64,000 nucleotides of DNA from an uncultured Bacteroidales bacterium (GTDB lineage: Bacteria > Bacteroidota > Bacteroidia > Bacteroidales > Muribaculaceae), in the NCBI GenBank assembly GCA_902776435.1, contig CACYQB010000009.1, positions 1 through 64,000 on the forward strand, in the 5' to 3' direction. Under the pieces are notes generated by a model. That model did no database searches and was not told the DNA's origin. It was given only the letters and a program-made list of their open reading frames with translations. A program made the translations under genes and the position numbers. Below are positions 25,432 through 33,400 of the stretch, piece by piece; positions within the stretch are counted from its first letter, which is position 1; each line of letters begins with the position of its first letter.

Positions 25432-26898
25432 ATGAGATGTCAACATTGCGGACACGAGGTGCCCGAAGGTTCAGTCTTTTGTAACCGATGCGGCTACCGC
25501 ATGAGTAACGACACGGCATGTCCCTACTGCGGAGAAAAGATTCCAACCGATTCAGTATTCTGTCCCAGTTGCGGCAAGGCCGTCGAGAACGCAGTAGATA
25601 AAGCTGCTGCATCCATTTCCACGACAACTACCACGAACCGTCCCCAACGGGAAATGACCTATAACGAGCAGCGTGCCGAAGCCGAGCGCCAAGCAAGGCG
25701 CCAAGCCAACGCCTGGCAACAACCCGAACCCGTCGATGATGACGACGAGGAAGAAGAAGACACCAACCGTGGCTCGAACTTTAACCGCAACCTCATCATC
25801 GGTATCATTGCCGCTGCAATTCTCATCGGCCTGCTGAGCATGTTGCGTCACTGCAACAGCCAGGAGAATGACCGTCTGGCCGAGCGCGCCGACAGCGCTG
25901 CCCTCATCGCCGACAGCAGCCAGGACGCCATCCAAATCCTGAGCGCTGAGTTGAGCCGCAACAACATGACCGACGACAAGGCCTACACCGGCTGCGCCGT
26001 GAAATTTGCCAGCACCGACCCCGACACCCCTGAGCGCGTCGTGGGCGTGACCTATAAGGACGATACTGACCGCCCCTTCATCAAGGTCTATAACCTGACG
26101 CGCGATGGAGCGCAGTGGAAAACTGAACTGGGCCAGACCAAGTACTTCGACGGCCGCAGCATCATCATGGACAACAGTTCACTCATTGCCGATGCCATGA
26201 ACGTGCCCCGCGGTGTCACCCTCGAGGGCAAGCAGTACCTCTACTTTGCCTTCCTCAACCACCTCAAGGGGGCTGGCGAGGGCAACAATGGCCGCGTGAC
26301 CTTGTGCCTGTATGATGTCGATGGCAAGAAACTGACCACCCTGACCTATGACGGACAAATTCGCTCCCGCACCGACGGCCGCCAGTACGTCTACAGCCGC
26401 GGACCGCTCGAGAGCACCAGTGGCAGCGAACGCCGTTTCCTGCAGCAGGAGGCTGCCAGCATCGGCGCCATCCGTTTAGCAACCCAGGAAGAGATTGATG
26501 CCGAGGAAGAGGCCAAAGCCAAGGAAGAAGAGGCTAAGGCCCTCGAAGGCGAGGAGAATGCCGACGCCAAGTGGGACCACGACAATGCCGAGAACATGGA
26601 CAAGCTCAAAGAGGGTGAGGAAGTGAAAATGAAGCCCACCCAGTATGACAAGCCCATCATCAACATGAAGGAAATCAAGGAAAAGTTGGAGAACGACCGC
26701 TATCTGGTATTCCTGGACACCAAGGGCTCGGTAGTCGGCTTCAACAAGAGCACCCGCAAGTACTTCACCATCTACGCCGGCAAGAACGGCGCGGCTTCGG
26801 GCATCAGCCTCAACGGCGACAACAGTGTGCTCATCAAGACCCCGGGCGGTTCCATCAACTATGACCTGGTGCATGACAAGGCCAAATCATCCAACTAA
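25432..26898 (+). CDS. Zinc-ribbon membrane protein
   Basis: A 488-aa protein. Two zinc ribbons open it (CQHCGHEVP...CNRCG at 3-21 and CPYCGEKIP...CPSCG at 30-48), then a Gln/Arg-rich linker, an acidic stretch (DDDDEEEED), one membrane helix (about 122-140, LIIGIIAAAILIGLLSML) and a large soluble domain outside. That domain has a Glu/Lys/Ala coiled-coil-like insert (about 345-385). The ribbon side should be cytosolic. I do not recognise the outer domain; the function is unknown. The next small gene starts 9 bp after its stop. Confidence 0.8.
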   Translation: MRCQHCGHEVPEGSVFCNRCGYRMSNDTACPYCGEKIPTDSVFCPSCGKAVENAVDKAAASISTTTTTNRPQREMTYNEQRAEAERQARRQANAWQQPEPVDDDDEEEEDTNRGSNFNRNLIIGIIAAAILIGLLSMLRHCNSQENDRLAERADSAALIADSSQDAIQILSAELSRNNMTDDKAYTGCAVKFASTDPDTPERVVGVTYKDDTDRPFIKVYNLTRDGAQWKTELGQTKYFDGRSIIMDNSSLIADAMNVPRGVTLEGKQYLYFAFLNHLKGAGEGNNGRVTLCLYDVDGKKLTTLTYDGQIRSRTDGRQYVYSRGPLESTSGSERRFLQQEAASIGAIRLATQEEIDAEEEAKAKEEEAKALEGEENADAKWDHDNAENMDKLKEGEEVKMKPTQYDKPIINMKEIKEKLENDRYLVFLDTKGSVVGFNKSTRKYFTIYAGKNGAASGISLNGDNSVLIKTPGGSINYDLVHDKAKSSN

Positions 26899-26907
26899 CC
26901 ATTGATC

Positions 26908-27018
26908 ATGACACCCGAGAAACGCTATTACTTCTGGTTCTTTTTTAAGTTGAACCTCATCATCGTGGGGCTGCTTGCCCTGCTGTGGTGGCTCAATAAC
27001 GTAGTGTTTGCGGGATGA
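26908..27018 (+). CDS. 36-residue single-span membrane protein
   Basis: A short frame starting MTPEKRYYFWFFFKLNL, then a hydrophobic helix (IIVGLLALLWWL) and NNVVFAG. It has a basic N-terminus and one span (N-in orientation likely), starts 9 bp after the zinc-ribbon gene, and ends before a TTTAGGC heptamer array that begins 2 bp past its stop, as at other real gene ends in this window. Similar tiny proteins are often overlooked; no family is recognised. Confidence 0.6.
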   Translation: MTPEKRYYFWFFFKLNLIIVGLLALLWWLNNVVFAG

Positions 27019-27019
27019 T

Positions 27020-27040
27020 TTTAGGCTTTAGGCTTTAGGA
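27020..27040 (+). repeat. TTTAGGC heptamer array
   Basis: TTTAGGC, TTTAGGC, TTTAGGA at exact 7-bp spacing, starting 2 bp after the stop of the 36-aa gene in sense orientation. Confidence 0.8.
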
Positions 27041-27066
27041 AGATTTTTAACATCAAAAACTGAAAT

Positions 27067-28197
27067 ATGGTTGAAATCAGAGAAATCCAACCCACCAAGC
27101 GCAACCTACTCAAGTTTGTGCATTTTCCCATCGACACCCTCTACCGTGACAGCAAGTTCTTTGTCCCGCCCCTGGTGACCGATGAGCTCAACACCCTCAT
27201 GCCTGACAAGAACCCGGCTTTTGACTTCTGTGAGGCGGTTTACTACCTAGCTTACCGTGACGGCAAGATCGTGGGCCGCGTGGCCGGCATCATCAATCAC
27301 GTGTGCAACGAGCGGTCGGGCAAGAAGGAGGCGCGCTTCAGCTACATCGACTTCATCGACGATGCCGAGGTCGTTGACGCCCTGATCGAGGCCGTGACCC
27401 GTTGGGGAAAATCCAAGGGCATGGAGCACTTGACCGGCCCCTTGAGTTTTACCGACATGGACCCCGAGGGCATGCTCGTCGAGGGCTTTGACCGCGTGGG
27501 AACCAGCGGAGGCATCTACAACTATCCCTACTATCCCAAACACATGGAGCGACTGGGATTTGTCAAGGATGCCGACTGGATCGAGTTGCTGATTACCATC
27601 CCCAAGGAGATTCCCGAGAAGATGAAACGCATCTCGGACCTTGTCTCGCAGCGCTACAACCTGGAGACCATCAAGTACACCAGCCGCAAGAAACTCGTTG
27701 CCGACTATGGCGACGCCATCTTCAAACTGATTAATGTGGCCTATGACGAAATCTTCGGCTACTCGCCCCTGTCCGACAAGCAGATCAAGCATTACATCAA
27801 GATGTACCTGCCCTTCCTGCCGCTAAATGACCTGGCCATGGCCGTTGAGAAGGATTCGCGTGAACTAATCGCCGTGGGCATCTCCATCCCCTCAATGGCG
27901 CGGGCGCTCATCAAGAACCGCGGACGTCTCTTCCCCATGGGTTGGAAGCCCCTGCTGCAAGCCTTCAAGCACAACGACGTGGTGGACCTGATGCTCATCG
28001 CTGTCAAGCCCGAGTACCAGAACAAGGGCGTGAACTCACTGCTGTTCACCGACCTGATTCCCTGTTTCAACGAGTACGGCTACAAGGTGGCTGAGAGCAA
28101 CCGCGAGCTGGAACTCAACTCCAAGGTGTTGAAGCAATGGGAATACTTCGAGACCGACCAGCACAAGCGCCGCCGCGCGTACACTAAAGAAATTTGA
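27067..28197 (+). CDS. GNAT-like N-acetyltransferase family protein
   Basis: A 376-aa protein of the YghO-like group. The C-terminal half has the acetyl-CoA-binding pattern VKPEYQNKGVNSLLF (about 318-332), while the N-terminal half (HFPIDTLYRDSKFFVPPL, LTGPLSFTDMDPEGMLVEGF) looks like a second, degenerate acetyltransferase fold. Family members are widespread in Bacteroidetes without known substrates. It stands just upstream of pgi, 81 bp apart. An acyl-transfer role is likely; the acceptor is unknown. Confidence 0.8.
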   Translation: MVEIREIQPTKRNLLKFVHFPIDTLYRDSKFFVPPLVTDELNTLMPDKNPAFDFCEAVYYLAYRDGKIVGRVAGIINHVCNERSGKKEARFSYIDFIDDAEVVDALIEAVTRWGKSKGMEHLTGPLSFTDMDPEGMLVEGFDRVGTSGGIYNYPYYPKHMERLGFVKDADWIELLITIPKEIPEKMKRISDLVSQRYNLETIKYTSRKKLVADYGDAIFKLINVAYDEIFGYSPLSDKQIKHYIKMYLPFLPLNDLAMAVEKDSRELIAVGISIPSMARALIKNRGRLFPMGWKPLLQAFKHNDVVDLMLIAVKPEYQNKGVNSLLFTDLIPCFNEYGYKVAESNRELELNSKVLKQWEYFETDQHKRRRAYTKEI

Positions 28198-28278
28198 TTT
28201 GCCCTTTAGCAAATCAAATTGATTAGAGATTAGGGATTAATGATATAGAGAATTTACAACAATAACCATCAATATATT

Positions 28279-29598
28279 ATGAACGAGAAAATTCAAGTTA
28301 TCAGCAAATACGCCCTTCAAGGGCTGGATGTTCAGTCCTTGAACGACGCTGCTCTGGCTGCCAAGCAGGTGCTGGAAAGTGGCAGCGGTGAGGGTAACGA
28401 TTTCCTGGGATGGCTCCACCTGCCCAGCAGTATCGACGAGCCGCAGTTGCAGGCCATTGAAAAATGTGCCGCCCAGCTGCGCCAGGAGTGCGAGTATGTC
28501 ATCACCATCGGCATCGGCGGCAGTTATCTGGGTGCTAAGGCCGTTATCGAGGCCCTGAGCGACCACTTTGCCGCTTACAAGAGCGCCAATGGCCCCAAGG
28601 TGGTCTTTGCCGGCAACAACATCGGCGAGGATTACCTCTACGACTTGATGGACCTGGTGCGCGGACACAAGTTCGGCATCATCGTCATCTCCAAGTCGGG
28701 CACGACAACCGAGCCCGCCATTGCCTTCCGTCTGTTCAAGGAGATGCTCGAGCAGCAGGAGGGTAAGGAGTTTGCTCAGCGCAACATCATCGCTGTAACC
28801 GATGCCCGCCGTGGCGCCCTGCGTGGCCTTGCCACTCAAGAGGGCTACGCCACGTTTGTCATCCCCGATGACGTGGGTGGCCGTTTCTCAGTGCTCACTC
28901 CCGTGGGCCTGTTGCCCATCGCGGTAGCCGGATTTGACATCCGCTCCCTCGTGGCTGGCGCCGTCGAGATGGAACAGGATGGCGACGAGCCCGTGCTCAA
29001 CTATGCCATCGCCCGCAATGCCCTCTATCAGGACGGCAAGAAAATTGAGATTCTGGCCAACTTCACCCCGCGCCTGCACTTCCTGGCCGAGTGGTGGAAG
29101 CAACTCTACGGCGAGAGCGAGGGTAAGGACCACAAGGGCATCTTCCCCGCCAGCGTGGATTTCACCACCGACCTCCACAGCATGGGCCAGATGATTCAGG
29201 ATGGCGAGCGCACCATCTTTGAGACGGTGATCAGCGTGGGCGACCAGCAGCACGAGGTCATCATCCCCAACGATGACGACGACCTGGACGGCCTGAACTA
29301 CATCGCCGGCAAGAATGTGGACTACGTCAACAAGATGGCCGAACTGGGAACCCGTCTGGCACACGTCGACGGCGGTGTCCCCAACCTGATCATCACCATT
29401 CCTGCCGTCAACGAGCGCTTCATCGGCCAGTTGATTTACTTCTTTGAGAAGGCTTGCGGCGTGAGCGGTTACATGCTGGGCGTCAACCCCTTCAACCAGC
29501 CGGGTGTCGAGGCCTACAAGAAGAACATGTTTGCCCTGCTCGAGAAGCCGGGCCACGAGGAGGCCACCAAAGCCATCAAAGAGAAACTCAAACAATAA
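28279..29598 (+). CDS. pgi: Glucose-6-phosphate isomerase
   Basis: Interconverts glucose 6-phosphate and fructose 6-phosphate. 439 aa, the short bacterial form. [16 protein letters not shown] and [14 protein letters not shown] bind the sugar phosphate; [20 protein letters not shown] is the conserved central region; the active-site lysine lies near the C-terminus in [12 protein letters not shown]. No promoter motif is visible in the 81-bp gap, so it may be read with the gene before it. Confidence 0.96.
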   Translation: MNEKIQVISKYALQGLDVQSLNDAALAAKQVLESGSGEGNDFLGWLHLPSSIDEPQLQAIEKCAAQLRQECEYVITIGIGGSYLGAKAVIEALSDHFAAYKSANGPKVVFAGNNIGEDYLYDLMDLVRGHKFGIIVISKSGTTTEPAIAFRLFKEMLEQQEGKEFAQRNIIAVTDARRGALRGLATQEGYATFVIPDDVGGRFSVLTPVGLLPIAVAGFDIRSLVAGAVEMEQDGDEPVLNYAIARNALYQDGKKIEILANFTPRLHFLAEWWKQLYGESEGKDHKGIFPASVDFTTDLHSMGQMIQDGERTIFETVISVGDQQHEVIIPNDDDDLDGLNYIAGKNVDYVNKMAELGTRLAHVDGGVPNLIITIPAVNERFIGQLIYFFEKACGVSGYMLGVNPFNQPGVEAYKKNMFALLEKPGHEEATKAIKEKLKQ

Positions 29599-29672
29599 CA
29601 TATCATCAAACAACATGAACAACCCATCTATATTTTAATGTTGTTGTAAAAGTTGTTTGACCCAACTAAGGA

Positions 29673-29693
29673 CTAAAAACTAAAAACTAAAAA
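29673..29693 (+). repeat. CTAAAAA heptamer array abutting a start codon
   Basis: Three CTAAAAA units at 29673, 29680 and 29687; the last base directly precedes the ATG at 29694. Confidence 0.8.
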
Positions 29694-31193
29694 ATGATTT
29701 ATCCGATTCTTTCGGCCGAGGAAGCCGCCGAATTTGTACAAAATGGCTTCACCGTGGGCGTTTCGGGCTTTACTTCACCCGGTTGTCCTCAAGCAGTGCC
29801 TGTTGCCATCGCCGAGCGCGCCAAGCGCGAGCATGAGGCAGGCCGTGAGTTCAAGATCAACCTCTTCAGTGGCGCATCGACCAGCGACCACATCGACGGT
29901 GAGTTGACCCGCGCCGACGCTCTCAACTTCCGCACACCTTACCAGTCACACCCCGACATGCGCAAGGCCATCAATGCCAATGCCATCCACTATAATGACC
30001 GCCACCTGAGCGAACTCGCACAGGAGTTCCGCTATGGCTTCTACGGCAAGATGGACATCGCCATCGTTGAGGCTCAGAGCATCACCGATGACGGCGATCT
30101 CGTGCTGGGCACCTCGATGGGTAACACCGCCACCTGGCTCAAGATGGCCGACAAGGTGATTGTCGAGGTCAACGACCAGATTCCCGAGACCATCCTCGGC
30201 ATGCACGACGTGTACACACCCAACGATCCCCCTTATCGTCGCGAGATCCCTATCTACACACCTCACGACCGCGTGGGCACTCCCACCGCCCATGTTGACC
30301 CCAAGAAGGTCCTCGGCGTTGTCAAGACCTCGCTGCCCATCAGCAAGGAGGGTGCCTTCACCCCCGTTGATGACGTGACCGCTGCCATCGGCCGCAACGT
30401 GTGCGCCTTCCTCGTTAACGAGCTCAAGGCCGGCCGCATCCCCAAGGAGTTCCTGCCCCTGCAGAGTGGTGTGGGCAACATCGCCAACGCCGTGCTCGAC
30501 GCCCTGGACAAGAGCGACGACATCCCCCCGTTCGAGATGTACACCGAGGTCATCCAGGACAGCGTGCTCGAGCTGCTCGAGAGCGGCAAGTGTAAGTTTG
30601 CCAGCACCTGCTCGATGACATTCTCCAGCGGTGCCATGACCGAGTTCTTTGAGAAGGGCGAGGCCCTGCATGGTAAGGTGCTCATGCGTCCCAGCGAGAT
30701 CAGCAACAACCCCGAGGTGGTTCGCCGCTTGGGCGTCATCACAATGAACACTGCCATCGAGGCCGACATCTACGGTCACATCAACTCCACGCACGTCAGC
30801 GGTACGCGCCTGATGAACGGTGTGGGCGGCTCGGGCGACTTCACCCGCAATGCCTACATCAGCATCTTCCTATGCCCGTCGATCAAGAAGGACGACTGCA
30901 TCAGCACCATCGTGCCCATGGTTTCCTATCCTGACCACAACCCCCACTCGGTGGATATCATCATCACCGACCAGGGTATCGCCGACCTGCGCGGCAAGGA
31001 TCCCGTCCAGAGCGCTCATGAAATCATCGAGAAGGCCGCTCATCCCGTTTACCGTCCCCTGCTGCGCGAGTACCTGAACCTCGCCAAGAAGGGCCACGTG
31101 ATGATGAACCCGGACATCGCCTTCGCCATGCACAGCACGCTGATTCACGACGGCGACATGCGCAAGACCGACTTCGCCAAGTTCATGAAGTAA
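29694..31193 (+). CDS. Acetyl-CoA hydrolase/transferase family (succinyl-CoA:acetate CoA-transferase type)
   Basis: A 499-aa class I CoA-transferase. GVSGFTSPGCPQAVP near the N-terminus, the catalytic glutamate in EMYTEVIQDS (about residue 285) and NGVGGSGDFTRNAY near the C-terminus are all intact. In Bacteroidales such enzymes move CoA between succinate, acetate or propionate in fermentation, which fits the sdhCAB genes found later. The exact acceptor cannot be set from sequence. A strong terminator follows. Confidence 0.93.
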   Translation: MIYPILSAEEAAEFVQNGFTVGVSGFTSPGCPQAVPVAIAERAKREHEAGREFKINLFSGASTSDHIDGELTRADALNFRTPYQSHPDMRKAINANAIHYNDRHLSELAQEFRYGFYGKMDIAIVEAQSITDDGDLVLGTSMGNTATWLKMADKVIVEVNDQIPETILGMHDVYTPNDPPYRREIPIYTPHDRVGTPTAHVDPKKVLGVVKTSLPISKEGAFTPVDDVTAAIGRNVCAFLVNELKAGRIPKEFLPLQSGVGNIANAVLDALDKSDDIPPFEMYTEVIQDSVLELLESGKCKFASTCSMTFSSGAMTEFFEKGEALHGKVLMRPSEISNNPEVVRRLGVITMNTAIEADIYGHINSTHVSGTRLMNGVGGSGDFTRNAYISIFLCPSIKKDDCISTIVPMVSYPDHNPHSVDIIITDQGIADLRGKDPVQSAHEIIEKAAHPVYRPLLREYLNLAKKGHVMMNPDIAFAMHSTLIHDGDMRKTDFAKFMK

Positions 31194-31196
31194 TTG

Positions 31197-31210
31197 ATTA
31201 GGCTTTAGGT
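31197..31210 (+). repeat. Two TTTAGG-type heptamers after the CoA-transferase
   Basis: ATTAGGC and TTTAGGT in sense orientation, 3 bp after the stop codon. Confidence 0.6.
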
Positions 31211-31245
31211 GTAAGCCGGCATCCGCCAACCTACGAAATCACGCT

Positions 31246-31295
31246 AAGCCGCCAAGCCGCTAAGTTTTTATGCTTAGTTACTTGGCGGCTTTTTT
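31246..31295 (+). terminator. Rho-independent terminator of the CoA-transferase gene
   Basis: AAGCCGCCAAG (31246-31256) pairs perfectly with CTTGGCGGCTT (31281-31291); an inner CTAAG/CTTAG stem and a TTTTT run follow. It belongs to the GCTAAGCCGC repeat family also seen at 41.9 and 46.7 kb. Confidence 0.88.
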
Positions 31296-31586
31296 CATGT
31301 AAAATTATTGCTGTCAACTAACGATTGATGCGACACCATTCAACCATTTGCGGGCATCTTGCCAGAATGAAGTTTACTTGCTGCCCGCTGCCATAAGCCA
31401 CCTGATGGTGGCTGCATCGGGGACGGTTCGTCTGTCATGAAAACTCTGCGAGTTTTTGTGACTGAGGAACCGTCCCCTCTCGTCATCAAATAGGCAATCA
31501 TCTCACAAATACCCTGCTATGGCCTCCTCATATAAGCCCAACCGTTTTCCGATCAGTAATGGAATTTATTTTACTACGGCATGATA
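31296..31586. other. Intergenic region between terminator and ATPase B
   Basis: No coding frame seen. It holds a 7-bp hairpin (AGCCACC TGAT GGTGGCT, 31396-31413), the GGGGACGGTTC hairpin at 31419-31477 and a plain AT-rich tail. Confidence 0.55.
31419..31477. repeat. GGGGACGGTTC hairpin (REP-like element)
   Basis: GGGGACGGTTC (31419-31429) pairs with GAACCGTCCCC (31467-31477); inner TCA/TGA and AAACTC/GAGTTT stems make one 59-bp fold. From memory, hairpins with this GGGGACGGTTC head recur in many gut bacterial genomes and resemble REP sequences mobilised by RAYT transposases; no transposase is in the window. Confidence 0.75.
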
Positions 31587-32906
31587 TTAAATGTCGTCGA
31601 GGCAAAGTCCACGATAAGTGATGTTGTAGTTACCGAATTTCTTGGTGGTATTTAGGAATACATCAGCTTTGGCGCGCAGGATAGCCAAGTCAATGTTACG
31701 ACGTTGTCGTTTGACCTCGATGAATTCGGCTTGTTTGTTCAACTCATCAGCAGCGATGATGTCTATCTCATTTTCACCTCGGCGGTCATGCCACATGCCG
31801 ATGCGGGTATATTGCCCTGATTCCACCAGTTGCTGACGGCAGAAGTTTTCTAGTATTTGTCCACTATAGGTGTCATAGTCTCGGGTGATGATATCCTTGA
31901 GTTTGTTGTAGGCACCAATCTCAAGCATATAGTTGTATTTGTACACGAAGCGGAACCAGAATCGCAGAAAATTGTCATGAATCTGGTAGTGGACATTCTT
32001 GCGGGGCGAGCTTTCAAACAATGGCTGCACCTTATTGATCAGCCCATAGTCATCTTCGAGGCGAGTCATGTAGCCTCCAATCTCTTTCTTTAGGATGTCT
32101 TCCAGGTCTCCTCGGGTATTGTGGCCCTGGGCGATGAGTGACAGAATAGAGAAATAGACGGTGTAGTCGCGGCCAAATTCCTCAATGAGCATCGAGCGGC
32201 CCTCGTCTATGAGAGGACTGTCTTCCTGAATGATGGCATCGAGCATAGCGGGTGCTGTGAAGTATCCGCCGTCAATAAGGAGTTCTACATATTTGGCCAC
32301 TCCTCCAGTGAAGAGATATAGCGCTAACAGGTCCTCATTGCTGTAGCCAGGAGCATACTCGTCCATAATACCTCGCAGCACCGAGATAGCGAAGGGATGA
32401 ACTGATAATTTTTGAGTCTGACGGTTATATAAGGGTTCCTTCTTGTCGCGGAAGATTTTATTCATGAGTGAATTCACTGATCCGCAGACGAGTAGATTGA
32501 TGCTGGCACCGTCCTTATACAAATCCCAAATTTTCTGCATCTCGCCAAAAACGGCTTTGTTCACGCGGTAAAACTCTTGGAACTCGTCTATCACAAGCGT
32601 AAAATGCCGCTCATGGGCCAATTTCATCAAGTATTCAAACACCACGGCAAATCTTGAGGGTGTTCCTAACTGGGGGATACCCAACTTCTCCTCAATCTCG
32701 ACAGCATATTCCGCACACAGTTCGCTCTCCACCTTGCGTGATACAAAGAAATACAAGATGGGCTCATCGCCATAGGCGTTCAACACAAGTGACGTCTTGC
32801 CGATGCGCCGACGGCCCGTTACAACCGTGAACTGCGCCACCCGACGAGACAATTGGCGGATATCGCGCAACTTCTCTATTTCTTTATCCCTATCAAAAAA
32901 CCTCAT
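31587..32906 (-). CDS. AAA family ATPase B with nuclease-like C-terminus
   Basis: A 439-aa relative of ATPase A. Walker A GRRRIGKT (31-38), Walker B LVIDEF (D107, E108), then LLVCGSVNSLMNKI as sensor region; a helical winged-helix-like middle (SLIAQGHNTRGDLEDIL); and a C-terminal ENEIDIIA plus FIEVKRQRR, the D and E-x-K of a PD-(D/E)xK fold. The ATG at 32906 was chosen; a TTG two codons earlier is the alternative. It stands alone, with a 26-bp palindrome between promoter and start. Function unknown; it is not simply a copy of A, since sequence identity outside the motifs is low. Confidence 0.85.
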   Translation of the reverse strand: MRFFDRDKEIEKLRDIRQLSRRVAQFTVVTGRRRIGKTSLVLNAYGDEPILYFFVSRKVESELCAEYAVEIEEKLGIPQLGTPSRFAVVFEYLMKLAHERHFTLVIDEFQEFYRVNKAVFGEMQKIWDLYKDGASINLLVCGSVNSLMNKIFRDKKEPLYNRQTQKLSVHPFAISVLRGIMDEYAPGYSNEDLLALYLFTGGVAKYVELLIDGGYFTAPAMLDAIIQEDSPLIDEGRSMLIEEFGRDYTVYFSILSLIAQGHNTRGDLEDILKKEIGGYMTRLEDDYGLINKVQPLFESSPRKNVHYQIHDNFLRFWFRFVYKYNYMLEIGAYNKLKDIITRDYDTYSGQILENFCRQQLVESGQYTRIGMWHDRRGENEIDIIAADELNKQAEFIEVKRQRRNIDLAILRAKADVFLNTTKKFGNYNITYRGLCLDDI

Positions 32907-32934
32907 ATCCAATTATTTAATTAAAGAAACCACG

Positions 32935-32960
32935 AGTTCCGAAACCGTGGTTTCGGAACT
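32935..32960. promoter_or_regulatory. 26-bp perfect palindrome (operator-like) before ATPase B
   Basis: AGTTCCGAAACC (32935-32946), GT, GGTTTCGGAACT (32949-32960). It lies just downstream of the -7 element, where transcription should start, as expected for a repressor site; as RNA it would form a hairpin in the 5' leader. Confidence 0.75.
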
Positions 32961-32961
32961 G

Positions 32962-32992
32962 CAAAATTAGACAAGAAATTTCATTCCCACAA
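32962..32992 (-). promoter_or_regulatory. Promoter of ATPase B
   Basis: CTTG (TTG at 32992-32990), 20-bp spacer, TAATTTTG (32969-32962) on the minus strand. Confidence 0.65.
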
Positions 32993-33039
32993 GTATTTGA
33001 TATAAAAAAAGCAGCCTAATACCCCATCATTTACAGACT

Positions 33040-33084
33040 GGTGGCCCCCCTCGGGCAACGCCCGCGTGGAGGAACCACCTTTTT
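33040..33084 (+). other. GC-rich hairpin followed by a T-run
   Basis: GGTGG (33040-33044) and CCACC (33075-33079) enclose GGGC AAC GCCC; five T residues follow on the plus strand. It resembles a terminator but no plus-strand gene precedes it, so it may be a repeat remnant. Confidence 0.4.
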
Positions 33085-33153
33085 CCCCTGAGCAGTAATG
33101 CCAGGATGCTAGATGCTAGTATGAAAAAAACTCTTTTAATTAACGTGAGTTCG

Positions 33154-33372
33154 TGAAAATAAACTGCTGATACTCAGCTCCCCCTCTTGGATAAGAGGGG
33201 GCAGGGGGGCGTCGATGCCACCTAAGGTATGCGCCCTCGCAGCAGCATCAACGCCCCCTTCCCGTTCCCCCTCCTCCGGTACTTCGCGCCACCTCCCTCC
33301 AAACGAGGGAGAAGTTACCCTCTAGTCTTAGAGGGAGAGCTGCTAACGCACTGAATATCAATAAATATTTTT
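33154..33372. repeat. MITE-like dispersed repeat, copy 2
   Basis: About 219 bp. It shares with copy 1 the left end (TGAAAATAAACTGCTGATA), the CCCCCTCTT/AAGAGGGGG hairpin, the GGCGTCGATGCC segment and the right end (GCTAACGCACTGAATATCA). The middle is longer, with extra CCTCCCTC and CCCTCTA/TAGAGGG hairpins. The right end abuts the tandemly duplicated lipoprotein unit. Confidence 0.65.
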
Positions 33373-33400
33373 ATCGATTTTACGTTATTTTAAACTTGAT

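Noticed and set aside
31587-32906. ATPase B as a transposase helper (IstB-like)
   Set aside because: No partner transposase, no terminal repeats around it, and domain layout differs from IstB.
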